A stretch of 64,000 bases of DNA from Phymatolithon calcareum (taxonomy: Eukaryota > Rhodophyta > Florideophyceae > Hapalidiales), in assembly GCA_977006965.1 (NCBI GenBank), contig OZ345366.1, positions 1,736,001 through 1,800,000 on the forward strand, written 5' to 3'. The notes below the pieces were generated by a model, which saw only the letters and a list, made by a program, of their open reading frames with translations, did not search any database and was not told where the DNA came from. The translations under genes were made by a program, and so were the position numbers. This document shows, piece after piece, positions 12,798-23,775 of this stretch (positions are counted from its first letter, which is position 1; each line of letters begins with the position of its first letter).

Positions 12798-13455
12798 TGA
12801 TTCTCACCGTCTCGGTTTAGCGCGAAATTGGAAACAAAACCAGGGATAATCATGACAGGTGTTTAATTATTTGATCATACTCAGGTAGTCCACCACATTC
12901 GAATTCTGATTGGAAGCAATAATTTTCAAATGTACGTAACTGGTAATGCAAGCGAAAACACAGTGACTGCCTCGCCGGGGCAATCGAAAAGCAATACTTT
13001 GACGCCATGCCATTCTCTCTTTTCTTATTTGTTGTACAATTTTCTTCAACTTTCTGTTAGGACTATTGTCAAGGTAGAATGTAAACCAAAAATTTGAAGT
13101 ATGAAGTCATCATGCCACAAAAATTTGAACAAAAAAACGCTGGATTCGCATGGCAATCGTCTTTTGCACATAACATCAATTGCAGATAAATCAACATTTT
13201 TGCAAAATAAATGATATCGTCATATTGTTTCTATTCTTCTCTAAAACCTCAGCCACTATTTGAGAGAAATCTGCTGTTTCTTTTCTAAGAACGCTTGTAA
13301 AAGTCAAGCTTTTTCAAATTTGTCGCAAGCGCGAAGGCAAGCGAAAAAGTTACGTACAAGAACACGTGTAGAAATTAGATATTCAAATCAGCCAATAAAA
13401 AAAAAGTATTCCGATGTTTTCGAATTTATTTTCGAGCAAAAGTAATTTTCCTAAA

Positions 13456-14399
13456 TTATGAGGGTAGTGGAGTTTTGAGAACCAGATCTAGTTCAGAAAC
13501 ATGCATTTGAGTTCGATAAATCAAAACTACTGGAACAGCAATAAAATCAAAAAGTTGTCGTTTCCCGTAACCCATAAGAAAGATCGATTCGACGTTTCTT
13601 ATTCTGCGCATAATTGCTGAGTAGCAAGAGAAGTACGGAGATTTGCTTTCGAATATTGAATCAATTGTCGATAAAAAGTAGTTGTCATCACCTCCGGTGC
13701 TTTCAGAAGAGGTCTTTATGTAGTCTTCTTCTTGCGTAGAATCTGCCAGAGAATACAAAAGATTTTTAAGCCATGGACGGCTAGAACATGTTGCACGTGG
13801 TGTTCCTTCAGTATTATTAAGACCGTCGACTCGGTCATCCACCGAAAGTTCATGTGCAGTCTCTTTTGAAATTAGAAGCCTTCTCTGGCATCGTTTTTCA
13901 ATGCGCATGAGAGCCGAGCCGTGTATTTCCTTTCCCAGATTGATTTACAAAGAGCACACCTTAGCATGTCCATGATTCGAAATGATTTCGCCAACGTGTC
14001 GCAATGCCGTCCGCAAATTTTGGCTGTCGGAAAATTTCCAGCGAGAACATCGTGCACAGCAGCACGGGAAGCAATGCAAACGCCCTCTGACTGCACAGCT
14101 ACCTCTCGAATGATGATGGAACTGAGCTCTTCAATATCGCAGCCGACGTAGCGCTGATGGACGGCGATATGGGTGACATTCCTGAACCTCGACGAAAACA
14201 AACTGGCTCCAAAGTTTCCCATCGAGACGAACTCTATCCATTTGCTCAAGGTTGAGCCGACTCCGAAGTTTCTCATTGCGAGAAAACATTTACCCGTGTC
14301 AGGAACAAACACGAAATTGAAAATTTGTGATAAGTGCAATAACAATGACGGGGACTTCTTCACCGGCAATATGAGCGCAATATCGAATATCTTATTCAC
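13456..14399 (-). CDS. Predicted two-exon gene of unknown function
   Basis: Two overlapping minus-strand frames (14399-13872 and 13908-13456) are joined cleanly if an 80-bp intron at 13880-13959 is removed (donor AAG|GTGTGC, acceptor GAAG|GC). This gives exons 13960-14399 and 13456-13879 and a 287-residue product with no internal stop. The intron is the same size as those of the zinc-finger genes. The N-terminal half contains FNFVFVPDTGKCFLAMRNFG and HQRYVGCDIEELSSIIIRE; a Ser/Thr-rich central linker follows; the C-terminal third is hydrophobic (FDFIAVPVVLIYRTQMHV). No domain is recognised. It could be the first part of the long gene that continues to 7.7 kb. The splice model is my inference and untested. 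Confidence 0.45.
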
Positions 14400-14577
14400 A
14401 TTTAGGATAGATAGTTATACTCCATACCATCTTGCAGAAACGGGTTAACACGATCCTTTCATCTGTTAGACATAGCAATCGTACTGAGGACTGGTTCAGA
14501 GGCATCATGGCCACCCTCTTCTTCGTTTCTTCAAACCAGGGTTGCTTGTGTCACTGACTTACCTAACTGTAGAATTT

Positions 14578-14857
14578 CCACGTGTTGTGTAGTGGTAAAA
14601 CTGCCTACGCGCAACTGTGCGCATGTTTCGGTATCATACAGGAAGGAATGTAAGGTCGCCGGTTCGAGTCCTGCCACAAGAAAGAATTGAATTACGTTCC
14701 GCGAAGGGCACACAGATTTCGCCGTGTACAGGTGTGCGGCAGTCTTCGCGGGAAGCATTTACCCGAGTACCCAGAATAGATACAGTTCATGAACATCGTA
14801 GAAGCCCCCTAGATGTGAAGTACCTTAGTGTAGCTCGAATAACATGCAATAAACAAA
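14578..14857 (+). repeat. tRNA-derived SINE, copy 1
   Basis: The head has an A-box-like TAGTGGTAAAACTGCC and a B-box GGTTCGAGTCCTGCC, the layout of an internal RNA polymerase III promoter. The body contains GAATTGAATTACGTTCCGCG and GTGTGCGGCAGTCTTCGCGG and the tail ends in an AAAC-type simple repeat. Similar copies occur at 39446-39540, 39594-39794 and, on the minus strand, 50490-53924 (interrupted). In the minus copy the two ends of the tRNA-like head (CTTGTGG and CCACAAG) are complementary, as in an acceptor stem. The tail of this copy is the target of the element at 14858-15881. Confidence 0.7.
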
Positions 14858-15881
14858 GAAGAAATTCGCTAAATGCCCACCAAAAGTAGTAAAAGTACGC
14901 TAAATCTCCACCCCTAGCCAAAGCTACTACTCACCTATAGCAAAATATGCTATCATACTCACCCTAGCCGAACCTACTACTCATCCGTTTCTCAGAGCGC
15001 TCTATGCGACAGTGAAATTTATAGCGTACGCTACTCTCTCTGGTTTAGCTCTTCGTCGCAACAATTGATAGCATCTCCGTCATCGAAGGCGGTGAGGTCG
15101 ATGATCATGGACTGAGCCGCTTTGTCGATGTGCATTCACTTCGCCTCGATAAGGTTGTGCATGTTGGGCCTAGCCCAGGTCTGTGATAACTGACTGGTGT
15201 GTCCACACGAGGACCAGTGACGGGCCCTCATTTCGGACGGCACGTCAGGCTTCTTGCGCGTACGGCCCGACTTAGAGACAAGTTCAAATAACACCAAATC
15301 TTCCTGTACTAGCTGGTCACCAGTAGCTGCAACACGCGTGATGCTGCCCTCGTCTTGCATGACCCAAGTAGCTCAGTCTTGAGCTGGCGCTCCCTTGAGG
15401 GGCCTCCAACGCAGCTGTGTCCGACTGACTTGTTGATCCTTACACCCCCGACGCTCGGCAGCGCGCTGACGTTCACGCGGAAGGTGCAAGCTGGGCGCTG
15501 GCTACAGATGAGTGTCAGACGCTACTTGTCGCGCCTCTCCACGAGGTGTGCCTTCCCGATTGACGCGTTATGGGAGATCACGACGTTAACAACATCGTCG
15601 AAGCTTGATCCAAAGTAGTTGCCCACCTGTAGCACGAGCTTCTTCTTGGTCATGGTTTGAGAGTGATTAGTTTGGGAGCGTGGTGCGTTGAGCTTGTCAG
15701 ACGAATTCGAGGAGGATGTGCACAAAAGTTGGATCAAGGGGAAGTAGCCGCCACTTCCCTTTTTTCGCTCCAAAAAACGCAACTGTCAGTGCTCCACGTA
15801 ACGGATTTGTAGTAGTTTTGGCTAGGGGTGGATGTTTAGCGTACGTTCACCACTTTTGGTGGGCATATAGCGAATTTCTTC
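14858..15881 (-). mobile_element. Internally deleted Mutator-like element (MULE)
   Basis: The ends are inverted repeats of about 70 bp: the left starts GAAGAAATTCGCTAAATGCC and the right, read inverted, starts GAAGAAATTCGCTATATGCC, with a shared interior block CCACCCCTAGCCAAA. A 10-bp direct repeat AATAAACAAA flanks it (14848-14857 and 15882-15891), the target-duplication length typical of Mutator elements, although the site lies in a simple-repeat tail where such a match is easier to get by chance. Inside is the N-terminal zinc domain of a MULE-type transposase on the minus strand. At 1024 bp it is far too short to encode a full transposase, so it is non-autonomous. Confidence 0.75.
15136..15782 (-). 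pseudogene. MULE/FAR1-type N-terminal DNA-binding fragment
   Basis: The frame starting at 15782 gives VGNYFGSSFDDVVNVVISHN, then after one TAG at about 15522 RLTLICSQRPACTFRVNVSA, and in the following part VRINKSVGHSCVGG. The spacing Cys-x6-Cys followed later by His-x-Cys matches the WRKY/GCM1-like zinc fold that precedes the MULE transposase domain and is shared with FAR1 proteins. The second open part (15360-15136) has no clear domain and the DDE core is absent. It lies wholly between the inverted repeats of the MULE. Confidence 0.6.
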
Positions 15882-15901
15882 AATAAACAAACAAACAAAC
15901 T

Positions 15902-18900
15902 GTAGAAATTGGTGACTATGATTGACTGTCTGGATCAATTATCGAAATATTTTCACACTGGAGGCGAACAGGTCTGCTATTGGACAATAATTTTTCATCC
16001 GCTATTAGCGTTACTGTGATCATAAATGTAAGCACAGGGGGAAATAAAAATTAAAGTTAACCAGTAGTGGCCACATGGAGCACTTGGTTGCCGGCGGATA
16101 CACTTCAAATCATCGGCGAGCGAGTGTAATTATCACCGGGTTCATTCAATTTTATGGCGATGGATTGCGAATTCAATGAGTAATAGTCACAATAAAGGAT
16201 CTGTTTTTAGTACCATTATACAGTTGCGTAGTCTAGTGCAAACAGATTTGGCGTCGTTCGTGGACATTTTCTTTCGCTAAGCACCAATACTGAGAGCATG
16301 AAAAGGCCATGCGAGAAGACTGAACGAACGATAGAAGGCATTAAAAATGTTTCCCAAGGGTTCGTCTTGCAACGGTAACGCTCTGCCATCTATCAGAGCA
16401 TTGCATTAACAATCCCTTCTCAGAGCAGGGAGAGGATTAATATGTGGTATCTTGCTAAGGACCATCTAAATAGCCACAGAATAAACGATAGGTGAAATAG
16501 GACGAAAAGCAAGCTAAAAATATATAAAATCCTTCTCGAGTTCCAGAACATGGGACGAAACACAGTACAACGCTATCCCTTATTGTTTTAACTGGAAAAA
16601 CTGCGCTAACACCATGCACTTATTGAAGAACCGATCAGTCTTTTCCGCTATCTTCTTCTCATGTGAGGCCTATCACGCGTCGGTCGGTACCACAGCAGTC
16701 TGGAAAGCTATGGACATCCGTTGTTCAACGAAAGCTCTCAAGTCTGGTTCAGGACTTCCGAAAAGCACATTTTCACTTGCCGATTGCCCCCGCAGACTCT
16801 AGACGTGGACATGCTGAGCCATCATGAAATAACTAATTCGGAGATAAGGAGAGGCTGCCTGGCCTTCTATGCGAAATTGTGCGCGTGCTCGAGACGAACG
16901 AGAAGATGGCGAAAGCGGCCGCGATCCTGACGTCTTCAGAAGGCGAAAGCGAAAGCGGGATGGAGCTGGAGACGGTGAAACTGATCCCTTTCGAATAAGA
17001 GCGTTACTTTACCGTCTCCAAACTGAAGGCAAGCTTAACACGTAACTGGTCATATGGTTGAGTTGAAGAGACAAAGAAAAATACTTCACGAGGACCATTT
17101 TCTCGCAGAGAAAATAAGGTCGTTCTAGAAGAACCAGCTTGCGAAGGACGCAGGATTCTGGACAGAATTTAACGAACCGCGAACTCTGAGGAGTTCATAA
17201 TTTCGGAGAGGGTGGAACAGAGCATTTGGAGAATCGAAAATTCGTCAAAGAAGGACGACGTGGACGACCAGGTGGACTGGAAAAAGTGGGAGCTGAGTCC
17301 ATCAACTGGTTCCCGTCCTCGTTTCACTCTTCATTTCAGCGCACAATTATCACCAGGGAGGCATTGGTGGACCCTGACTCGTATCCTACAGTTTTCGACG
17401 ACAAAACAGAAGTCTTTCTTCATCATACAGCGTTTTCCTTGTTTTCTGAATCTATTCCGGTTGAGGATATGTACTGTGTTTTTCGTTCGTCCCAAGTGGC
17501 CCTGAAACTCTAACACATGCTTCCATGTGGAGTTCAAGTAATTTTTCTGATGAATCTTTGGCGCGATGGGGTTGGTGAGAGACCGAGATCTGTTGAAAGA
17601 TGCGCAATGGGCTTGATTACGTGCGAGCTGTTGAGTAATATGGACTACGAAATTTCATCATAGGTCGGAAATGGGGCAGCAGAGCAAGAAAGAAACCTTC
17701 GCCTGTAAATTCGTTTCGCAAAACATGATATTCTTGAGTCGAAAACTAGCTGAACATACTTAGAAAGAGCTCCTATGTAACTTTGGTAAAAATAGGTCGT
17801 TTCTCTCTTTGATTTTCTAAACAAAAGAGCAGAAAAAGTTATAAATTTTTTATTAGTGTAGATTAGGTAAACAGTGCCTTAGCCATCCATAAATTTCGGG
17901 CGTAGAATATAGCACTGTAATTATAGACACTGTACGGGTAGATATGTTACATACAAAACGTAAACTATTTGAAAATATTTCGTACAAAAATGATATATTT
18001 TCGAAATACTAGATGACTTTTGACTTTCTGTAAATAGTTGGGAATTAAACTAAATAAACATTTTCAAAAAATTTGTGACTGAAAATTTAATAACTTGTAA
18101 ACCTTCGATTCCAAGAACTTGAACTGCTACTGTGCCGATTATTAAAACAGGAAAAAAGACACTCAGCCATGACATATTTGTAATTGAGCATCATTCGCCG
18201 AATCTGTCGACCGAAACGGTTTGAGCCTTAAAACGGTCCATTACTTCTCACTTCAGTCCACAGGGATCGCAGGCGTTCCTCACTAACACGAAGCGGTGAG
18301 ACAAATAGAAACAGCTCCGCACGGGCAGAACTGCAAAAGTTGTAAAACAAAACAACAATTTTCTTCAGATATTCCTCTCTTACCCTCTGCACTTGTTCGC
18401 AAGGGTGCACTTCGATATGTGTAAAGTGTCAGTGCGATTAACAAAGTAAATTCCGATCGACCGCGCTTCGCGAATTCGCGCGAGAAATTTACGCAACTAA
18501 TAGCGCGGTCCACGTAAGAATTTCATGCCAGAAAGATGAATCAGCAGCACCAGAATCGCGACCGCACGGACAAAAACGTGTATTAGTTAGCGTTGCGACC
18601 ACTGCCGTTGCAGAACGGACGCCAGATAACATGCGCGTTCTCGCATCAGCAATCCCGCAAACCGGGAAAAACCGCGACTTCTCGTTTTCTTCCGTCATCG
18701 CTTGCGGTTTGCAACCTTCGGCTTAGGTTGGGGGGCAATTGCGAATTGCCAGCCTCGAGATACAACCAAATCATTCGACAGCGGTACAATAATGCTGTAA
18801 CATGACTTACAGCACACCCGGTGATTCTTGCATCATTCACACTCGGGAATTTTTGAACACGAAAGTCGCGGTACCTTAAACATCTGCGCTAGTCGTTCGC
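15902..18900. other. No supportable gene; may hold the 3' end of the copia element
   Basis: Open frames are short and shift constantly. Two overlapping plus frames near 17212-17513 are the longest and have no motif. 17.7-18.2 kb is notably AT-rich. 18.4-18.9 kb, just past the copia RNase H on the minus strand, is GC-richer and would be where its 3' LTR should be, but no paired LTR was found. Confidence 0.4.
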
Positions 18901-18932
18901 ACGACCCACTGCTGCACTTGGACATCTATACG

Positions 18933-21309
18933 TCACGTTTCAAGGAGTATTTCCATCGCCTCGCAATGTCCCGTCTTTGTCAGAGCATCGGAAAGATTAT
19001 GTTCGCTGCGAAACCAGCCGACGTCACTCATCTCCTGTGCCTGGTACGCATCGCGGGCACCTTTGATATCGATCATGAGGCGCTTTTTGGTTGTGGTGGA
19101 GTTCTTCACGATGACTTTAAACAGGCTCTTAGAGTCTGTCATCATCATTAGTGGGATCCTTCTTCCGGTCATTGCCTCGATATCGTGCTTCAATAGGTAG
19201 GCAAATGCGAAGCCATCAGCAAAGGAGTACATTTCTGCACCCATGAATGACAGTACGACACGCTTGGACTTGTAGCTTGCAAAGTGCAAGATGTTAAATT
19301 TCCAAATGCATCACAAAGTAGCACAACAAACCCCAGTTGCGATTTCAGTTCAGGCGTATTTGCGAATGAAGAGTCAGTGAATACCTTTAGTGACAAAGTA
19401 TTCTGGTCAAGGTGCTGCTGTAGTAGACCACCGCGCGGATTTTCTTTCACGTGCTTCACGGCACCGTTGAGTTGTTTGACGTGCTCCGCAAACCACCTGT
19501 CTTCAGTCACCTGCGAAGCCAAATTGACAGATGCCGCAATACCAGGCCGCGTGTTCGTCAACCAAGCCAGCTCCTGTCTCTTGGAGCGGAAGTCGGAGAA
19601 CTTGCAGTCCTTAGCCAATAGTCCAATCTTCTTCGCGCACCGTTCCTGGTGCATCAGGAACCCGTTCTTTGTCTTCTCCATCTGGATGCCAGCAAACAGA
19701 AAGCTGTCATATTCGCGGGGTTTTGAATCAAACACTTCTTGAGTCTTTTCAGACTCCTTTTCAAAGTCCGCACCACCAGCGCCGAGCGTGTCATCAACGT
19801 ATGCGCCTGTGATACCGGCAAGCTTGCCAAATGCGTGGGCACTAAATCGTCGGGACTCTTTGTGTCATTGATGCCCTTGACGGCAAGACGAAGTGCAATC
19901 TCAGGATTGAGTTTCGGATAGCTTTTTCGTACAACATTGAACACGCGGCGTAACGGTGCATGATATTTTTCCCCTGAGCCGATAGAATTATGGTGCTCCA
20001 CGCCGGATAGCTGTAGTTCAATTCCATGCAATGTTGTGACTTCGTCCCAGAGCTTGGACGTGAAAATGCTCCCCTGGTCAACTCGGATTTTGCTCTGGTA
20101 CCCGATGTAAGCGGACGCCCATGCTTGAACAAAAGTATCCTAGACAGCAACCGCTGATTCTCCTTGCAATACTGCGTTCTGGTAGTGGGTGTGTGTATCA
20201 ACGACATATATCGCGGACTTCCCGTCCAACCAGACGAGGTCAAGTGCAGCCTGGTGATTGAATACGATATCTTCAGGCGGAATAGAAACACGAAAACGAT
20301 ATGATCGCGCAGAATGTGTCTTGCACACCTTGCACTGATCGGCTATTTCTTCAAGCACTTTCATTCTGTCAGAGCTCACGTATTCTGGACGGGCTCTGCG
20401 AATGAGATTGTGGAGCTTCCGCGCATTGGAATGAGAGAAATGCAAGTGGTCAAGTGCAGCCTGGTGATTGAATACGATATCTTCAGGCGGAATAGAAACA
20501 CGAAAACGATATGATCGCGCAGAATGTGTATTGCACACCTTGCACTGATCGGCTATTTCTTCAAGTACTTTCATTCTGTCAGAGCTCACGTATTCTGGAC
20601 GGGCTCTGCGAATGAGATTGTGGAGCTTCCGCGTATTGGAATGAAAGAAATGCAAGTGGAGCCTGTGCAACTCCGCGCGCGTGAAGAATTCTAGAGCTTG
20701 CTCACATTTTGAAAACATGTGGTCCTTGTAGCGGACGATAGGAAGTTTCCATCCACGGTCCTTGCTCGCTAGAACATTCTCGACATTATCTGGTACCAGC
20801 CGCTCTTTGTCAAGAATGTCAAGGCCTATTAGTAGTGGCACATCCGCTGATACAACGTCCAACGTGATGGGCAGGAAAGAATTCTTTGGCGTTGGCACGC
20901 GTCGCTCCATTTTTCCCATGCTTGTACGGATGAGTTCGCCGAACTTGAATGACTACCATGACGGTTCCAGCTTCATTTTCGTCCCTACCATCTTGCAGTA
21001 TGCCTTCCTTTGCTTTATCCCGAAGATTGATTTCTCAGCACTCCCGTCTAGGCATGCGCCAACAAAATTTCTAGAATGGAATATCCCTCTGAAATCTCCG
21101 CCGCTTATTTTCAGTACATTTTTCACGATGCGACCACGAAAGTGGGAGTGGGACTTTGACCTCGAAAATCTGCGTCTACCGACGCAATGCGACCTTGAAA
21201 AATCCGAAGGAGTTGTGGCCGGTTGCCTGATAACGCTCTCTTCAAGAGCATGGAGCTTTTCTGGAGGAAGTTGCCATTTCTTTGGGGACTCGACGGAAAC
21301 CGAGCCCAA
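18933..21309 (-). pseudogene. Ty1/copia-type polyprotein, decayed (protease, integrase, RT remnant, RNase H)
   Basis: In order on the minus strand. Protease near 21080-20800: GACLDGSAEKS, where the catalytic D-T/S-G reads D-G-S, later VPLLIGLDILD. Then the His/Cys zinc region, present twice. Integrase follows: LVWLDGKSAIYVVDTHTHY, a TAG at about 20141, RVDQGSIFTSKLWDE and SGVEHHNSIGSGEKYH, so the D, D, E positions can be seen. Then an abrupt join straight to the RT palm motif AYVDDTLGAGG near 19790-19760, meaning most of the RT is deleted, with a frame change. RNase H runs 19735-18933 in two frames. The order protease-integrase-RT-RNase H is diagnostic of copia. No LTRs were identified, and it cannot be active. 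Confidence 0.88.
20239..20658. repeat. Tandem 210-bp in-frame duplication inside copia
   Basis: Units 20239-20448 and 20449-20658 are nearly identical, with a handful of substitutions. 210 bp is 70 codons, so the reading frame is kept and the zinc-binding His-His-Cys-Cys pre-integrase region (CKVCNTHSARS in one copy, CKVCKTHSARS in the other) is doubled. Confidence 0.93.
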
Positions 21310-21739
21310 AATTAAAAACCCTCTTCATCGTTATCCAGGTTGAAATCATCGAGCGCATTTGCCAAGGCCGCTGCGCTTCCATGCAATGCGTTTTAGAGTG
21401 TCTTCATTTCCGTTGCGACAAAGCCAGTATTAAATGTTGTCTGCGATTCGTTTTGCTCGGGATTTTCTGAACCTTGAGGTTCGGCACCTTCTGCGTCATG
21501 TCAAAACACAATATCGCTCAGTTCATCAATTTATCACCGCTAATAGTAATAAAATTCGCGAAAATTAGTAGTACTTTTGGCCCCTAATTTGGATTATATA
21601 TTTACAGTAAGATAACGTATCTGGCACTTAATTTAATTTATATTGGGTGTACTTATTCCTTTTTTTCTTGGAACTCTATATTTATGCCTTACGATATTGT
21701 TATGTAAAAGAAAAAAACCAATATGTTGTTTTTCGGGCA

Positions 21740-22135
21740 TCAATCGTCTATATTTTTGTTAATGCTATCGGATAACCCATCTAAAAGTTTGAGTTCTGCA
21801 TTGTAACGAGTAATAAAAGAATCTTCTAGTATTGAATCTACACCACATCTCACCTCATTAACCCATTGATTAAATTTTTCGAAATTATTGGGAAGTGCTT
21901 CATTTCCAAAAAATTCATTTTGTTGAGTAAAAGCTACTTTTAAATTTGCGAAAGTTAGAGCAACTCCCTCATGAAGAGGTTCTTGGTAGTCATTAGCAGC
22001 TAAAGAATTAGATGCAATTTGGTTTTGGAAAGTAAATATTCATGGTTTAAACTCAAGCAAAGATAAATTTTTGAAAGCGATTCCGAATGTATGAGCTTGC
22101 GCTTCTAGAAGAAAATTTAGCTTACCTTGGCTTCA
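21740..22135 (-). other. AT-rich coding-like island with in-frame TGA codons
   Basis: On the minus strand 99 sense codons run from 22039 to a TGA at 21740-21742 without an ATG start. They include HEGVALTFANLKVAFTQQNE and FEKFNQWVNEVRCGVDSIL, which look like real protein. The frame is preceded by TGA at 22040-22042, then 30 more open codons (AQAHTFGIAFKNLSLLEFKP) to another TGA at 22133-22135. Reading TGA as tryptophan would extend it. Base composition is clearly more AT-rich than the flanks. No family recognised. Possible sources are organellar or plasmid DNA, or an AT-rich element; it could also be an exon of a dead nuclear gene. Confidence 0.35.
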
Positions 22136-22452
22136 GTACGGTTCTGAACAATGCTTTCTAAATGAACAGCGAGCATATCTATGTTGGAGTTTGGTATTAA
22201 TACGCTTTCAAGATAAAATGAAAATTAAGATCTGAAAAAATCAATACTCAAAAAGTTACTGAAGGTTTATGTGTTACTGCAAAACGTAGGGGGTTGGAGT
22301 ATATCCAGAAATTGTGTTATAAGGTCTCTAATTCTTCCAGGTCAAATTGCTGAAGTTTCCATTTTGGGAAAGGACTTAAGCGCAGTCATCAGTACGATAC
22401 GAGAAGCGAAAAAGTAACTCAACTATCACGCAAAGCTGCATTATATTACTCA

Positions 22453-23130
22453 TTGGAGACCGATACTCCAGAACATCACACTACGTTCGAGAAAGTACGC
22501 CATTATTTATCGGTTCAATCGAAGAAGGCAACAATAAACACTGTAGCGATTGTTGGAGATTCAGAGCTTTACGTGGACAGCACAATTGCATTCAAAAACA
22601 GGGAAATCAAGTATGTGAAGCATATGAAAGAATTTATCCGTGTCAATATGAGTCCACAAAAAGATGGTCAAATACCGGACGATCCATTTGACATGGACGA
22701 GGTCACTGAGTCAGTTGAGCGCGGAAAGAATGTCCTGACATCGCTAATGTATCAAAAAAAGCTCAGTGCTTGTTTCACTTATTCGATTGCACGGATCTTT
22801 ACGACAATTTTTTAATAAGCAGCGTTCAAAATCCATCGGAGGGAGATGGAAGCATTGACCGAGACGAAGAAATTGCTTTTGAGATTGAACGACGGATGGC
22901 ACAGTCCAGAGAGCGATGGATGATATGTCCATATATGAACGAATCTCTTTTAAGAAGCGACTGGTATATTAATTTTAATATTTTTCTTGGGTCACCTGAT
23001 GAGATAGAATGGCTTTGCTCCAGCGCAAAGAATATCTTAGGCCATAATCGCAGCTGAGTAAGCCCCATGGCAATTGAATCAATTCTGTACCTCAAAATTT
23101 TAAAAACATGTTAGAAGAAAAAGGAATTCA
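22453..23130 (+). pseudogene. hAT-type transposase, C-terminal part, decayed
   Basis: A first frame (22453-22815, no ATG) contains TFEKVRHYLSVQSKKATINT, in the position of the central hAT region. A second frame (22770-23057) contains DRDEEIAFEIERRMAQSRER and LGSPDEIEWLCSSAKNILG, matching the hAT dimerisation block seen at 59974-60318 (LGSSAEIERLFSLAGGILLD). That pairwise similarity within the window is the main evidence. The overlap of the frames near 22.79 kb marks a frameshift, and a stop follows the dimerisation block. The N-terminal half is missing. Confidence 0.65.
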
Positions 23131-23775
23131 ATTCCAGGTTGGCGACCGAGATAAAGAGACACTGCAAGGAGATGACCAAGTCCCAATAATTCAGTGACCC
23201 CGAGATCGACTTGATAAAACTGCGTTGGGACAAATCGTTTTCTCAGAACCTTTATTGCAATAGATATTTCTACATGTCTCTCAATTGAAATACGAATTTC
23301 ACGAAGTACCTTCATTGCATGCGACAAATCTCATTTCTATTGGTTTCCTAACTGCCAATCTGGAAGCAGCAACAGAACCTTGAGTTTTTCGAACCGTGGA
23401 AGAAAGGAATAAGCCATATATCCCGTACAGTGCCTCAATCATCTGGACAAAAATATATTTCCGAAAAATAATCGAGAACTATGATATAGTGGCTTACACG
23501 GCCATTTTTTTAAAACGAAAGGACACCCTGCCCTGTTAACTGGAGAAAATATTGATCAATTTAATCTAAAAATTATCCCATTCGCTTTCCCGTTCAATTT
23601 TACGGCAACTTCGCGCTCACCATCCCATTTTGGCGCCCGTGTTTTCGCGGAAGGCGCATCACTCTGTTGGACTAGCCAACAATGGGCACTGGAACCAGAA
23701 AAAGCCAGCCGTACGGAAGAACTCTTCGCCTTAGAAACTATCCCTCGGCTCTTTCCCGTCTGCGGCACCGCGCCC

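Noticed and set aside
14590-14680. tRNA gene candidate (A-box and B-box strings)
   Set aside because: The same sequence is repeated elsewhere with a long body and an AAAC-type tail, and the arms do not form a normal-length tRNA. It is the head of a SINE.
19284-19742. Plus-strand 152-residue ORF
   Set aside because: It is antisense to the copia RT/RNase H, which has clear motifs.
22180-22300. Upstream exon for the AT-rich island
   Set aside because: A protein-like frame exists (LESVLIPNSNIDMLAVHLES), but no splice pair joins it in phase to the main frame.
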